From assembly GCA_947495035.1 (NCBI GenBank), contig CANLXI010000050.1, forward strand, positions 1-34,375: a stretch of 34,375 nt of DNA, in the 5' to 3' direction. A model generated the notes under the pieces. The model searched no databases and was not told the DNA's origin. It saw only the letters and a program-made list of their open reading frames with translations. Shown in pieces: positions 16,452 through 25,077 of this stretch. The DNA is from an uncultured Granulosicoccus sp. Lineage in GTDB: Bacteria > Pseudomonadota > Gammaproteobacteria > Granulosicoccales > Granulosicoccaceae. The first letter of the stretch is position 1. The number at the start of each line of letters is the position of its first letter. The position numbers were made by a program, and so were the translations under genes.

Positions 16452-17168
16452 ATGCCAGACCAGAAAAATCATGGAATCCTGGTTATCAATCCGAACGGCA
16501 ACACCCAGGTCAATGTGCTGATTCAGTCTGCAGCCAGACGTGTGCTGGAAGCGGACACCGTGGTCACGGTGATGAACCCTCTGAACAGCCCTCTGTCCAT
16601 TGAAGGTCCGGAGGATCGTAGAGACGCCGAGCCCCGGGCAATCCGGTTGTTGCAGAACAACCCCGGCTACGATGCCTACATGATGGCCTGCTTCGATGAT
16701 ATCGCGATCGATGCCGGACGCTCCTTTCTCGAAGTGCCTGTCGTTGCATGCGTGGAGGCAGCACTCATCGCCGCACGCTTTCAGGCCAGGCGCTTCACCA
16801 TCATCACCACCGTGGAAACCATGGTGCCCGGTATCAAGAAGCTGCTGGAACGATTCGGGTTGCATCGCCAATGCACGGTCAGGGCTATAGGTGTCGGTGT
16901 TGCAGCCAGCGCCAACGGCTCATCACACATTTCAGAACGAATCAACAGCTCGATCAGGGCTGCGCGAAATGAAGATGGTGCGAAAGCCATCATCCTGGGC
17001 TCGGCCGGATTATGCGGTCGAGCCAGAGAACTTTCGATACTGCACCGTCTGCCGGTCATCGACTCGATTGAAGCCGCTCTCATTCAGACAGAAACCTATT
17101 CGAGAACCCGGGCGTTCAGTGCACACCCTCGACACCTGTCCTCCAGTCGCATGCTGTCAGGCACATGA
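16452..17168 (+). CDS. Asp/Glu/hydantoin racemase-family enzyme with altered second cysteine
   Basis: The family interconverts stereoisomers, or decarboxylates arylmalonates, by cofactor-free proton transfer between two cysteines. The 238-residue protein starts ILVINPNGNTQ and has the first Cys in MACFDD (Cys80). The second catalytic cysteine normally lies in an LGCAGM-type motif. Here the strand reads IILGSAGLCGRA, with Ser184 at that place and a Cys four residues later (Cys188). It may use Cys188, act as a one-cysteine enzyme, or have another activity. ATG 16452 is chosen because it puts the first beta-strand at the usual distance and follows GGAGAG. ATG 16419, just after the dctM stop, is the alternative. 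Co-transcription with the TRAP genes suggests it acts on the imported acid. Confidence 0.82.
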   Translation: MPDQKNHGILVINPNGNTQVNVLIQSAARRVLEADTVVTVMNPLNSPLSIEGPEDRRDAEPRAIRLLQNNPGYDAYMMACFDDIAIDAGRSFLEVPVVACVEAALIAARFQARRFTIITTVETMVPGIKKLLERFGLHRQCTVRAIGVGVAASANGSSHISERINSSIRAARNEDGAKAIILGSAGLCGRARELSILHRLPVIDSIEAALIQTETYSRTRAFSAHPRHLSSSRMLSGT

Positions 17169-17334
17169 CGGAAGACCGTCAAGACCCCTGCCTTGCCAAC
17201 CGATACGTCCTGCCGCGCACGGCCAATGCCGCCAGGCATGCTCATCATGGATGGCAGCAACCCGATGATCACCCTGACCCGTAGGTCGATACCGTCCTTG
17301 TCTGTTATCCCGATGATCGCGCACAGGGCGCAGC

Positions 17335-18288
17335 TCAGCCGGGCGAGACCTGTGAGGTACTCGCCTGGCTCTGACAATGCAGCCAGTTCAGCAAGGTCGC
17401 CACTCGTGTATCCTCGGCAAGCTCTCGATGACAGACCGCCCCCCACTGTCCTTGACCACTCAACACCTGACCGGTCGGATTGATCAGACGACCGGATGCC
17501 AGATCGTCATCGGCAAAGGGACCATTGACCAGAGCAACGCCTTCTCCGCGCGCCGCCATTTCCAGAGCCACCACCAGGGTATCGACGATGATGCGGTTGC
17601 TGCCGGGACAAGGCCCCAACGACAGGGACTCGAAGTAGCTGTCCCAGCTCCAGGCTTCGGTGTATACCCCGATCAACGGCAGCGTGGTCAAACGCTCAGC
17701 CGACAGTGTGTCATGCGCCTCTGCCGACAACGACGGCCTGCCATCTGCCAGTAGCTGTGGACTGCACACCGGAAACAGACGCGACTCGAACAGCGGCTGC
17801 CAGTGCAGATGCTCGGCCAGGGGGCCATCGCGAAACACGATACCGACATCCGCATTGGCCTCATCGAATTCCCAGTCGGAACTGCACGTCATCAACTTGA
17901 GCTCGACCTCCGGGTGCGCACTCTTGAAATCCGCCAGCCTCGGTGCCAACCAGCGAATGGAAGTGGTGACGTACACCTGCACGGTCAGCGGCTGCGCGTG
18001 TTGCAGCTGACGCAGCACCTGCGCCCCCTGCACCAGACCTGCCAAGGCCTCGCGTACTACCGGATAGAAGCGCTCGCCTGCCGGTGTCAGCACGACATGC
18101 CGCCCGTCACGGGCAAACAACCGGACCTGAAGATTCTCTTCAAGCCGCTGGATCTGACTGACGATGGCCGGATGTGTCAGGTGTAGCTCTTCCGCCGCTG
18201 CACGCAGGCTGAGCAAGCGAGCCGCAGCTTCGAAGCCTCTCAGGGAGCTCAGCGGGGGCAGATCCTGCAGTGGCAATGGGCTCGGCAT
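17335..18288 (-). CDS. LysR-family transcriptional regulator (GcvA-like)
   Basis: The 317-residue protein has the LysR winged helix at the N-terminus (LSSLRGFEAAARLLSLRAAAEELHLTHPAIVSQIQRLEENLQVRLF, then LTPAGERFYPVVREAL). The effector domain follows from about residue 95 (LTVQVYVTTSIRWLAPRLADFKSAHPEVELKL). The PPLSSLRGFEAAAR opening and the LTHPAIVSQI variant place it near GcvA/AmpR-type members. It is transcribed away from the copper amine oxidase gene, the normal LysR arrangement for controlling a divergent target. The intergenic region holds a perfect TGCATCA/TGATGCA palindrome. The inducer is not known; an amine substrate of the oxidase is a fair guess. Confidence 0.92.
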   Translation of the reverse strand: MPSPLPLQDLPPLSSLRGFEAAARLLSLRAAAEELHLTHPAIVSQIQRLEENLQVRLFARDGRHVVLTPAGERFYPVVREALAGLVQGAQVLRQLQHAQPLTVQVYVTTSIRWLAPRLADFKSAHPEVELKLMTCSSDWEFDEANADVGIVFRDGPLAEHLHWQPLFESRLFPVCSPQLLADGRPSLSAEAHDTLSAERLTTLPLIGVYTEAWSWDSYFESLSLGPCPGSNRIIVDTLVVALEMAARGEGVALVNGPFADDDLASGRLINPTGQVLSGQGQWGAVCHRELAEDTRVATLLNWLHCQSQASTSQVSPG

Positions 18289-18762
18289 GACGAGAGTTCT
18301 CGGAAGGTTGCTACATCGCTGGGAGGTTCAGCAGCAAGCTGATCAGGTCTGATGGATACGAGGACCCGCCAACAGCAGCCCCTCAAGCACATGATGATAT
18401 CAACCCCGAGGATGACAGCTTGCACAACCTCGCAACAAGCTCAGTCCGACAACCGCCGCACGCCCATTTTCGGAGCATTGACCCTGCAACTGCACCATGA
18501 AGTCGCTCATTTCCACATTGATAGCCTGGGCTGACAACGCCTGTGCATCAAACTGTAAATGATGCATCAATACGCTTGTTCAGGGCCTCGACCATCGAAC
18601 GGAACAAGGCTATTCTCCATTCACGGCGTTGTATCTCTACCGCTGGGCGGATGATGCATTCAATCTCCACCAGGCAGATACAGCGTTGTTTCAGCCCCGA
18701 GCAGACACCGTTTTACTCATACCTCGCCTTCACACGGGCGCAACCCCAATCAGGAGAAGCAC
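18289..18762. other. divergent lysR/amine oxidase intergenic region, about 470 bp
   Basis: No convincing gene is seen. It contains the palindrome at 18544-18566 and a further TGATGCA half-site at 18652-18658, plus the ribosome-binding site AGGAG just before the GTG start at 18763. Confidence 0.5.
18544..18566. promoter_or_regulatory. probable LysR-type operator
   Basis: TGCATCA (18544-18550) and TGATGCA (18560-18566) form a perfect 7-bp inverted repeat with a 9-nt spacer, a dyad of LysR size. A third half-site, TGATGCA, lies at 18652-18658, about 90 bp downstream and towards the oxidase promoter. Confidence 0.5.
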
Positions 18763-20745
18763 GTGACATTGAAAGATGCGCTGTACGGATTACTCTTGCT
18801 GGTACCGGCAGCAGCCAGCCATGCCGATACCTATCCGCTGGACGGACTCAGTGGCGAGGAGTATCTGCAGACCACCGAAATCCTGCGTCAGGCGGGATTG
18901 ACTGACGAAAACACGCTGTATCCACTGATCGAACTGGTGGAGCCCATCAAGGCCGATGTGCTGGCATGGTCCGAGGACAACCCGCTGGATAGACGGGCGC
19001 GTGCCTACTACAAAAGCGGCGATGGGTTCGACACGGCCCTGATCAATCTGACGGAGGCGTCTGTGGAGACGTCCGGAGCCGCAGGCGGGCAACCCATGGT
19101 CCTGTTCTCGGAATTTCTCACCGCCATGAACAGTGCTCTGAGCCATCCTGACATGGTGTCGGGGCTTGAGCGGCGCAATCTGACACCGGATGACGTCTTC
19201 TGTCTGCCACTCACCGCAGGCAACTTCTTCACCGAGGAATACGAAGGCACTCGCCTCATGAAGGTGCCTTGCTATGAGAACCCGACCGGATCGAACTTCT
19301 ATGCCAAGCCCATCGAGGGACTGTTTGCCGTGGTGGATATCGGCAAGAACGAAGTCATACGTGTGGTCGAAGATGACACACTGATACCGGTGCCTGACGA
19401 CCCCTGGGGCTATAACGAAGAGGAAGTGGCCGAGCGTGTGCCGCTTCGAGAAGCGACGAATCCGGCCACGCTTTCACAACCCGATGGACCGAACTTCACG
19501 GTGAACGGTAGCCGGGTGGAGTGGGACATCTGGCGTTTCCACTATCGAATCGACAAGCGACCCGGAGCTGTATTGTCGAACATCGCCGTGCTGGACGGTG
19601 AAGAGTGGCGTTCGGTGCTGTACCAGGCACATCTGTCGGAAGTCTTCGTGCCTTACATGAACCCGTCGGACGGCTGGTACTGGCGCACCTACATGGATTC
19701 CGGTGAATACGGATTCGGGCTGTTCCTGACACCCCTTCGAGCAGGTATCGACTGCCCTGCACACGCCACTTTCCTGCCCGCCATGATGAATGATGACAGT
19801 GGTAACCCACTCGAGATACCGGATGCCATCTGCATCTTCGAGCGCGATATCGGCGATCCGGCCTGGCGTCATTTCGAGGTCTTTGCGCAGAGTGAAGACA
19901 CATTCGTCCCCGCAGAGGGCAGACCGGCGACCGAACTCATCGTGCGCACGGCCTCGGAAGTCGGCAACTACGACTACCTGATCGATTACCGCTTCGCCCA
20001 GGATGGCCAGATGCGCATCATGGTCGGTGCAACGGGACTGGACGCCGTCATGGGTGTCGAGTCCACCTCCATGGGCGATCCGACGGCCGAAGCCGATACG
20101 CGCTACGGCACCTTGATCGCCCCCAACTTGGTGGCGTCCAACCATGACCACTATTTCAATTTCCGGCTGGATTTCGATGTCGATCAGCCCAATAATCGCT
20201 TCGGTGTCATGGAGATCGTCCCGGGCGAGGTGCCCGACGACAGCCCCCGACGCTCGCTGTGGCAAGTGAAGCATACGATGCCGGAATCGGAACTCGAAGC
20301 GCGCTACAAACTCAGTGCCATGCAACCCAAGCATTTTCATGTGATGAACATGGAGCGCAAGGGACCACTGGGACACACCCCCTCGTGGATGATTCATCAC
20401 GGATCAGTCGCCTATGGCCCTTATGATTTCGAGAACGACCCACCGATGAAACGCAACGCCTATATCGAGTACAGCGTATGGAATACCGTCTATGACCCGG
20501 ACCAGCGCTACGCGGGAGGCACCTTTCCGATGCAGAGCGATGGCAGCGACACGCTTGCTGAATGGGTCAAAGCCGACCGCTCGCTGAAGGATCAGGACGT
20601 GGTGACCTGGTTTACCGCAGGCTTCCACCACATTCCTCGCATGGAGGACTGGCCCGTCATGTCCACTGACTGGAAAACCGTACACATACAGCCGTTCAAT
20701 TTCTTTGCACACAACCCGGCGCTCACCGTACGTATGCCAAAGTAA
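18763..20745 (+). CDS. periplasmic copper amine oxidase (primary-amine oxidase)
   Basis: This enzyme oxidises primary amines (for example tyramine or phenethylamine) to aldehyde, ammonia and hydrogen peroxide using copper and a topaquinone made from its own tyrosine. The 660-residue protein has a signal peptide (about residues 1-21) and all active-site elements: catalytic base Asp312 in YMDSGEYGFG, topaquinone precursor Tyr403 in GNYDY, and copper ligands His461 and His463 (NHDHYFNF), with the third His at 622 or 623 (FHHIPRMEDWP). The length fits the family. The start is GTG, with AGGAG 7 nt upstream. It is monocistronic and divergent from the LysR gene. Its ammonia could feed assimilation. 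The preferred amine cannot be read. Confidence 0.95.
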   Translation: MTLKDALYGLLLLVPAAASHADTYPLDGLSGEEYLQTTEILRQAGLTDENTLYPLIELVEPIKADVLAWSEDNPLDRRARAYYKSGDGFDTALINLTEASVETSGAAGGQPMVLFSEFLTAMNSALSHPDMVSGLERRNLTPDDVFCLPLTAGNFFTEEYEGTRLMKVPCYENPTGSNFYAKPIEGLFAVVDIGKNEVIRVVEDDTLIPVPDDPWGYNEEEVAERVPLREATNPATLSQPDGPNFTVNGSRVEWDIWRFHYRIDKRPGAVLSNIAVLDGEEWRSVLYQAHLSEVFVPYMNPSDGWYWRTYMDSGEYGFGLFLTPLRAGIDCPAHATFLPAMMNDDSGNPLEIPDAICIFERDIGDPAWRHFEVFAQSEDTFVPAEGRPATELIVRTASEVGNYDYLIDYRFAQDGQMRIMVGATGLDAVMGVESTSMGDPTAEADTRYGTLIAPNLVASNHDHYFNFRLDFDVDQPNNRFGVMEIVPGEVPDDSPRRSLWQVKHTMPESELEARYKLSAMQPKHFHVMNMERKGPLGHTPSWMIHHGSVAYGPYDFENDPPMKRNAYIEYSVWNTVYDPDQRYAGGTFPMQSDGSDTLAEWVKADRSLKDQDVVTWFTAGFHHIPRMEDWPVMSTDWKTVHIQPFNFFAHNPALTVRMPK

Positions 20746-20767
20746 CCCGCCCCCTTAATGCCTGATG

Positions 20768-20801
20768 GGCATGCCGACCCCACCATGGTGGTCAGCATGC
20801 C
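20768..20801. terminator. hairpin after the amine oxidase gene, possible terminator
   Basis: GGCATGC (20768-20774) pairs with GCATGCC (20795-20801). Further pairing inside uses GACC..CCACC with GGTGG and TC. It begins 23 nt after the amine oxidase stop. No U-run follows, so termination would be Rho-dependent, or the hairpin protects the 3' end. Confidence 0.5.
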
Positions 20802-20969
20802 TACAGGATTTCTGCGGCGCTGTGAGCATGAACGGTGTATCGAAGCTTGCCTGGCGCCGTGGTATCTGCCAGCGAGCTGACCGACAAAGTAATTCCTGTG
20901 GCAAGAACCGCACCTCGCCCTACACATCCAGTCACGCCAGTCACGCCATTGGAAAGAAGATTCTGACTC

Positions 20970-23900
20970 TTACTTCCTCACACGGTCTATGGCGATCACA
21001 ATGTCCTTGATGCTGACCGGCTTCTCCAGAAAGCCATCGATCCCGAATTCTGCTGCATTCTCGGCATTGACCTGTTCACTATGCCCCGAACAGAGAATCA
21101 CTTTCAGATGGTGCAGGCGTGTCTTTGCCTGTAGTGCCAACTCCGTCCCCAGCATGCCAGGCATTGTCTGATCGGTAATCAAGAGGTCGAAATGCTGATC
21201 GGCATCGTGCAGCAGAAGGCAAGCCTCTCGACTATCCGTCAGAGCCACGACGGTCAGGCCCTGGTACTCCAGCGCCTGCTTCAGAAAATCGCACAATGCG
21301 GGTTCATCATCCACCACAAGAGCTCTTCCCCCTTTTATGGATGGGGTATCCTCCTGCTCCTGATACGGTTTGGCTTCTCGTGTCTCGAACTCCATCGGCG
21401 GGAACAGTAGCCGGAATCGAGTACCTTCTCCCTGACGGGATTTCATCAGAATGTGACCACCATTGCGCTCCACGGCACTTCTGACCATCGACAGACCGAG
21501 ACCTGTCCCCTTGCCCACTGACTTGGAGGTATAGAATGGCTCGAAGATGCGGGAAAGCAGTTCCTGCTCGATCCCGGAGCCGGTATCCGCAATGCTGAGC
21601 TCCACCCAGTTGCCGTCCACCAGGGAGTGACAGACCTGACATTCCTGATCCAGGAGATGAGTGACTTGCAAGGTAATCTCGATGCGTCCTTGCCCTTCCA
21701 TGGCGTCGCGTGCATTGACCAGCAGATTGGTCAGTATCTGTTGCAGTTCCCCTGGGTCGAGCTTTACATCGGGCAGGAAGGGCTCCGGACGATAATCGAT
21801 TTCGATGCTACTGGGCAGACTGCTCTGGCTGAGCATGAGAGCGTTTCTCACACCCGCTGCCAGGTCCATACGTCGGGATTGTGTCTCGGTCGGACGGCTG
21901 AAACTGAGCAGCTGCAGCACCAGCTCCTTTGACCGGGTGCCAGCCACTTCGATGTGATCCAACCAGGCGAGCAGCGAAGGGTCTGCCTCCGGCCCCAGGC
22001 GGTTCTGTAGCAAGTCCTTGTAACCGAGGATGATGGCGAGCATATTGTTGAATTCGTGCGCCACGCCGCCACTGAGCTGGCCAAGCGCTTCCATTTTCTG
22101 CGCCTGATGCAACTCGCGCTCGGTGCGCTGGCGTTTCTGCTCCGCCTGACGCGCAACCGTGATATCCCGGGCAACTCCCAGGACACCTATCAACTTGTTC
22201 TGGGCGTTGAAGATGGGCTTCTTGGTGGTCTCGAAAAGCCCTTTATAACCTGTCGAGGCAAAGGTCAGCTGCTCTTCGTTGACGCAGGTTCTGCCTGCCG
22301 CGATGGCCTGGCGATCATGTTTACGGAACAGCCTGGCCAGATCGTTATCGACAAAGTCCGGGTCAGTCTTGCCCAGAATCTCGGATTCGGGTAAACCGAA
22401 CAGGGACTCGAACTTGGCATTGCACATCAGATAGACGCCATCCGGATCCTTGAGCCAGACCAGGTTCGGCTGAGAATTTATCAGGGTACGCAGTTGTATC
22501 CGCTCATTATCCAGAGCCTCTTCGGCCGCCTTGCGATCCGAGATGTCCAGCACCTGAGAGATCATCACGCGGCGCCCTTGCAGTTCCAGCACCGCGGCGT
22601 TGAACAAGCTGGATACGATGCTTCCCTGTCGAGTGCGCAGAGGAGTCTCAATATTGTCCACCCGCCCCGAACTCTGCAACCGTTGTTTGATCTCTTCCCA
22701 CTGGCGAGGGTCCTCGAACAGGCCAATGGAAACCATGTCATTGCCGATGGTTTCCTGTACGTCGTAGCCGGAGACGCGCACGAAGGCTTCATTGACTTCC
22801 AGAAAATTACCATGCGTCAGATCTGCGAGAAGCATGGGCATGGGACTGAGATGAAAGGCCTTGGAGAACTTCTCTTCCGATGCCGCGATGTCCGACATGT
22901 CACGGCAAACCATGAACAGTGCCGGTGAGCCGTTCCACTGTCCTTTGACCACCTGGGTTTCCACCGGAACCCGCTGCCCTGACCGCGTTTGCATCGGGAT
23001 GGCGTGCTGGTCGATTCTGCCCTCTGCCATGCACTTGATCGTGGAAGCCACCTCTTCCCGAAACGCTGGCGCATGCAACTTCAACACGGAATTGCCGCAC
23101 AACTCCCTGGCGGTAAATCCCAGTCGGCGAATTACATGGGTATTGAACTGTACGATAAGCCCACTGTGGGACAGAACGAGAAGCAGGTCCTGTGTCTGTT
23201 CGAAGAACGCGTGAAAATTGGCCTCACTGTTGGCCAGTTTGCGTTCGGCATACACTCGTTCCTGATAATTGGCCAGCGTCTTGGCAAACAGCGCGAGTAT
23301 GTCCAACTCTTCTGATCCATATTCTCGCCGTGCTCGCACGGAATCGAAACCAAGAAAACCGAGGCAGCCATCACGCCCCACAATTGGCAAACTCACCAGG
23401 CTCTTGATGCCCTGTGAAGTCAGAAGATCCTTGATGGCACTTGCCGGCAGTGCATCAGCATCATTAACCACCAGGCACTCTCCGCGCCTGTGTGTCTCAA
23501 CCCAATCGCTGAAATGAACCAGCGGAATCTGCTGTAGATTATCCTTTTGCGGCTTGATTCCCGGTGCACACCATTCGTGGGTATTGGTACAGTCGTCAGC
23601 CTCGAAGTCGTAATTGAAGATGTAGGAACGATCCACCTGAGCCAATTCGCCCATCTGCTTCAATGCCTGATTCACCGCCGCTTCACTACTGCTCACAGGC
23701 AGATTGATCAGCGTAGATGCAAAACGACTCAGCAGGTCTGCCTGGCGCTTGCGCGTGCGAAATTGAGTGTCCAGCTTCGGACGATCGAAAACGTCACGCG
23801 CCAACCCGGCAGTGCGCCGTCGATTGCCGAACGCCGAGGTGACTGAATCCGTCGAGGATTCGATGTCTGCACCTTGTATGGGCGTCTCGTCAACTTGAGG

Positions 23901-24326
23901 TGAGGGACACTGGGCTTGCCCAGAACGACGTGTATCGCCTGATTGATGCGCCACACACTGCAGCAACTCCCTCTCGTCCAGCAGACCCAATGGCTGGTTT
24001 CGTTCATCGACGACCAATAAGTCGCCACCCGAATTCAGCAGCACCTGATGGCAGGCATCGTTGATGGCGAGGTTCTGATTCAGCACAAGGTACGCCTGGC
24101 TCATCAACTCCCGAACAGGCGTATCTGCAGGTGTCTGCTGATGAACGGCTCTGAGCCGATCTCTTGGCGTCAGCATACCCACAAGGGCCTGCCGGTCAAC
24201 GATGACAGCCTTGCCAGTACCCTCCTCATCCATCTGCCGGACCGCCTCACTCAACGGCGTATCACAGGACACCCGTGAGACTGGCTGATAGTGGAGGTCC
24301 TTCAGAGTGGTAGGGGATGAGTTCAT
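20970..24326 (-). CDS. hybrid sensor histidine kinase: CBS pair, GAF, three PAS, HisKA-HATPase, receiver
   Basis: This 1118-residue cytoplasmic kinase has no membrane segments. In order: two CBS repeats (about 5-125; ligand-binding, often adenosyl nucleotides), a GAF domain (about 190-350), three PAS domains (FHAFFEQTQDLLLVL; FSKAFHLSPMPMLL; LRTLINSQPNLVWLKDPDG), a HisKA helix with the phosphorylatable His in GGVAHEFNNML, and a HATPase with DTGSG and GKGTGLGLSMV. A C-terminal receiver (ALVVDDEPALCDF, phosphoacceptor Asp in LLITDQTMPG, Lys in FLEKPVS) completes it. The start at 24326 overlaps the stop of the preceding small ORF as ATGA; a GTG at 24341 is the alternative. No separate response regulator or phosphotransferase is adjacent, so outputs are unknown. 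Confidence 0.92.
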   Translation of the reverse strand: MNSSPTTLKDLHYQPVSRVSCDTPLSEAVRQMDEEGTGKAVIVDRQALVGMLTPRDRLRAVHQQTPADTPVRELMSQAYLVLNQNLAINDACHQVLLNSGGDLLVVDERNQPLGLLDERELLQCVAHQSGDTRRSGQAQCPSPQVDETPIQGADIESSTDSVTSAFGNRRRTAGLARDVFDRPKLDTQFRTRKRQADLLSRFASTLINLPVSSSEAAVNQALKQMGELAQVDRSYIFNYDFEADDCTNTHEWCAPGIKPQKDNLQQIPLVHFSDWVETHRRGECLVVNDADALPASAIKDLLTSQGIKSLVSLPIVGRDGCLGFLGFDSVRARREYGSEELDILALFAKTLANYQERVYAERKLANSEANFHAFFEQTQDLLLVLSHSGLIVQFNTHVIRRLGFTARELCGNSVLKLHAPAFREEVASTIKCMAEGRIDQHAIPMQTRSGQRVPVETQVVKGQWNGSPALFMVCRDMSDIAASEEKFSKAFHLSPMPMLLADLTHGNFLEVNEAFVRVSGYDVQETIGNDMVSIGLFEDPRQWEEIKQRLQSSGRVDNIETPLRTRQGSIVSSLFNAAVLELQGRRVMISQVLDISDRKAAEEALDNERIQLRTLINSQPNLVWLKDPDGVYLMCNAKFESLFGLPESEILGKTDPDFVDNDLARLFRKHDRQAIAAGRTCVNEEQLTFASTGYKGLFETTKKPIFNAQNKLIGVLGVARDITVARQAEQKRQRTERELHQAQKMEALGQLSGGVAHEFNNMLAIILGYKDLLQNRLGPEADPSLLAWLDHIEVAGTRSKELVLQLLSFSRPTETQSRRMDLAAGVRNALMLSQSSLPSSIEIDYRPEPFLPDVKLDPGELQQILTNLLVNARDAMEGQGRIEITLQVTHLLDQECQVCHSLVDGNWVELSIADTGSGIEQELLSRIFEPFYTSKSVGKGTGLGLSMVRSAVERNGGHILMKSRQGEGTRFRLLFPPMEFETREAKPYQEQEDTPSIKGGRALVVDDEPALCDFLKQALEYQGLTVVALTDSREACLLLHDADQHFDLLITDQTMPGMLGTELALQAKTRLHHLKVILCSGHSEQVNAENAAEFGIDGFLEKPVSIKDIVIAIDRVRK

Positions 24327-24520
24327 GGCATCAACAGGCACTCACTCAGCTTCGTATCCATCAGCGCTCTCTCATGAGGGCTCAGCTTGCCACACTGCAT
24401 GGCATGTGGCCAGCTGGACAACCCACCGAACAACTCCGCCCTGAAACGGTGCAATTCCCAGTGTGTCCAATGTTGTTCATGCAGCAACCGTGACCGTGCG
24501 AGGTGAAACGACTCAGACAA
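24323..24520 (-). CDS. small ORF overlapping the hybrid kinase start (unknown)
   Basis: The frame ends with a TGA that overlaps the kinase ATG (ATGA), the classic sign of translational coupling. About 65 residues are encoded from a TTG codon at 24520. The same frame remains open upstream to about 24618 (QTANTVSLRRWEGEEQ and onward) without an ATG or GTG. The product is helical and rich in Trp, His and Leu (HEQHWTHWELHRFRAELFGG), with no family I recognise. It may be a small partner of the kinase, or the tail of a truncated gene. Confidence 0.4.
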   Translation of the reverse strand: MSESFHLARSRLLHEQHWTHWELHRFRAELFGGLSSWPHAMQCGKLSPHERALMDTKLSECLLMP

Positions 24521-24680
24521 GCGTGTGGAACTGCGCTCTCCTGCTCCTGCCGAAAGTTGTGCAGTTTGCTCCTCCCCTTCCCATCTTCTCAGACTGACGG
24601 TGTTGGCAGTCTGGGTCTACATGTTCTGATGGGTTTTTGATGCATGTAGTCTAGCAAACTGGGGGAGGTTCATCCTTCCC

Positions 24681-24893
24681 GTGGACATGCTCGGCTTTAC
24701 CGTTATCGCCGGCCGACGCATCGTCGAGCCCGGCACCTTCGAGCTCATGGTGGGGGCGTCCAGCAATGATATCCGGCTGCGAACGGAGGTTGAGGTCACG
24801 GGTGAAGTGCGCGAGGAGCCGAGGGACTGGCGTATGGAGAGTGTGGCGGTTGTTCGGGGGTGTGAGGGGGTGCTGGTGAGAGCTCTGAGATGA
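24681..24893 (+). pseudogene. GH3 beta-glucosidase, C-terminal remnant
   Basis: The segment MLGFTVIAGRRIVEPGTFEL, followed by MVGASSNDIRLRTEVEVTGEV, matches the fibronectin-like C-terminal domain of family 3 glycoside hydrolases, whose hallmark is VEPGxFELMVGxSSxDIRL. Nothing of the catalytic domains precedes it; upstream is the kinase/small-ORF region on the other strand. It is the last 70 or so residues of a lost gene. With the intact GH16 enzyme it hints that the region once held more beta-glucan-degrading functions. Confidence 0.75.
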
Positions 24894-25077
24894 TACTGAA
24901 AGCACGCAGCAAGCGTCGTAAAGCGTCCGGATATCGCCAGAAAGTGCTTTAGACGGTTCAGTTTGGCCGTTGAAGTGTCGAAATGACCTTTTACGGAGTA
25001 TTTTGACGCTTTACAGATATCGATGACGATTTCGCTTCCTCATGAGGACATCTCTCACGACATCGGCGAGCCGACGG

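Noticed and set aside
17167..17180. GACGG/CCGTC mini-hairpin at the racemase stop codon
   Set aside because: The stem is only 5 bp with no U-tract, too weak to call a terminator.
19474..20400. Leftward 308-residue frame
   Set aside because: It is antisense to the copper amine oxidase gene and His/Arg/Val-rich, as expected of a shadow frame.
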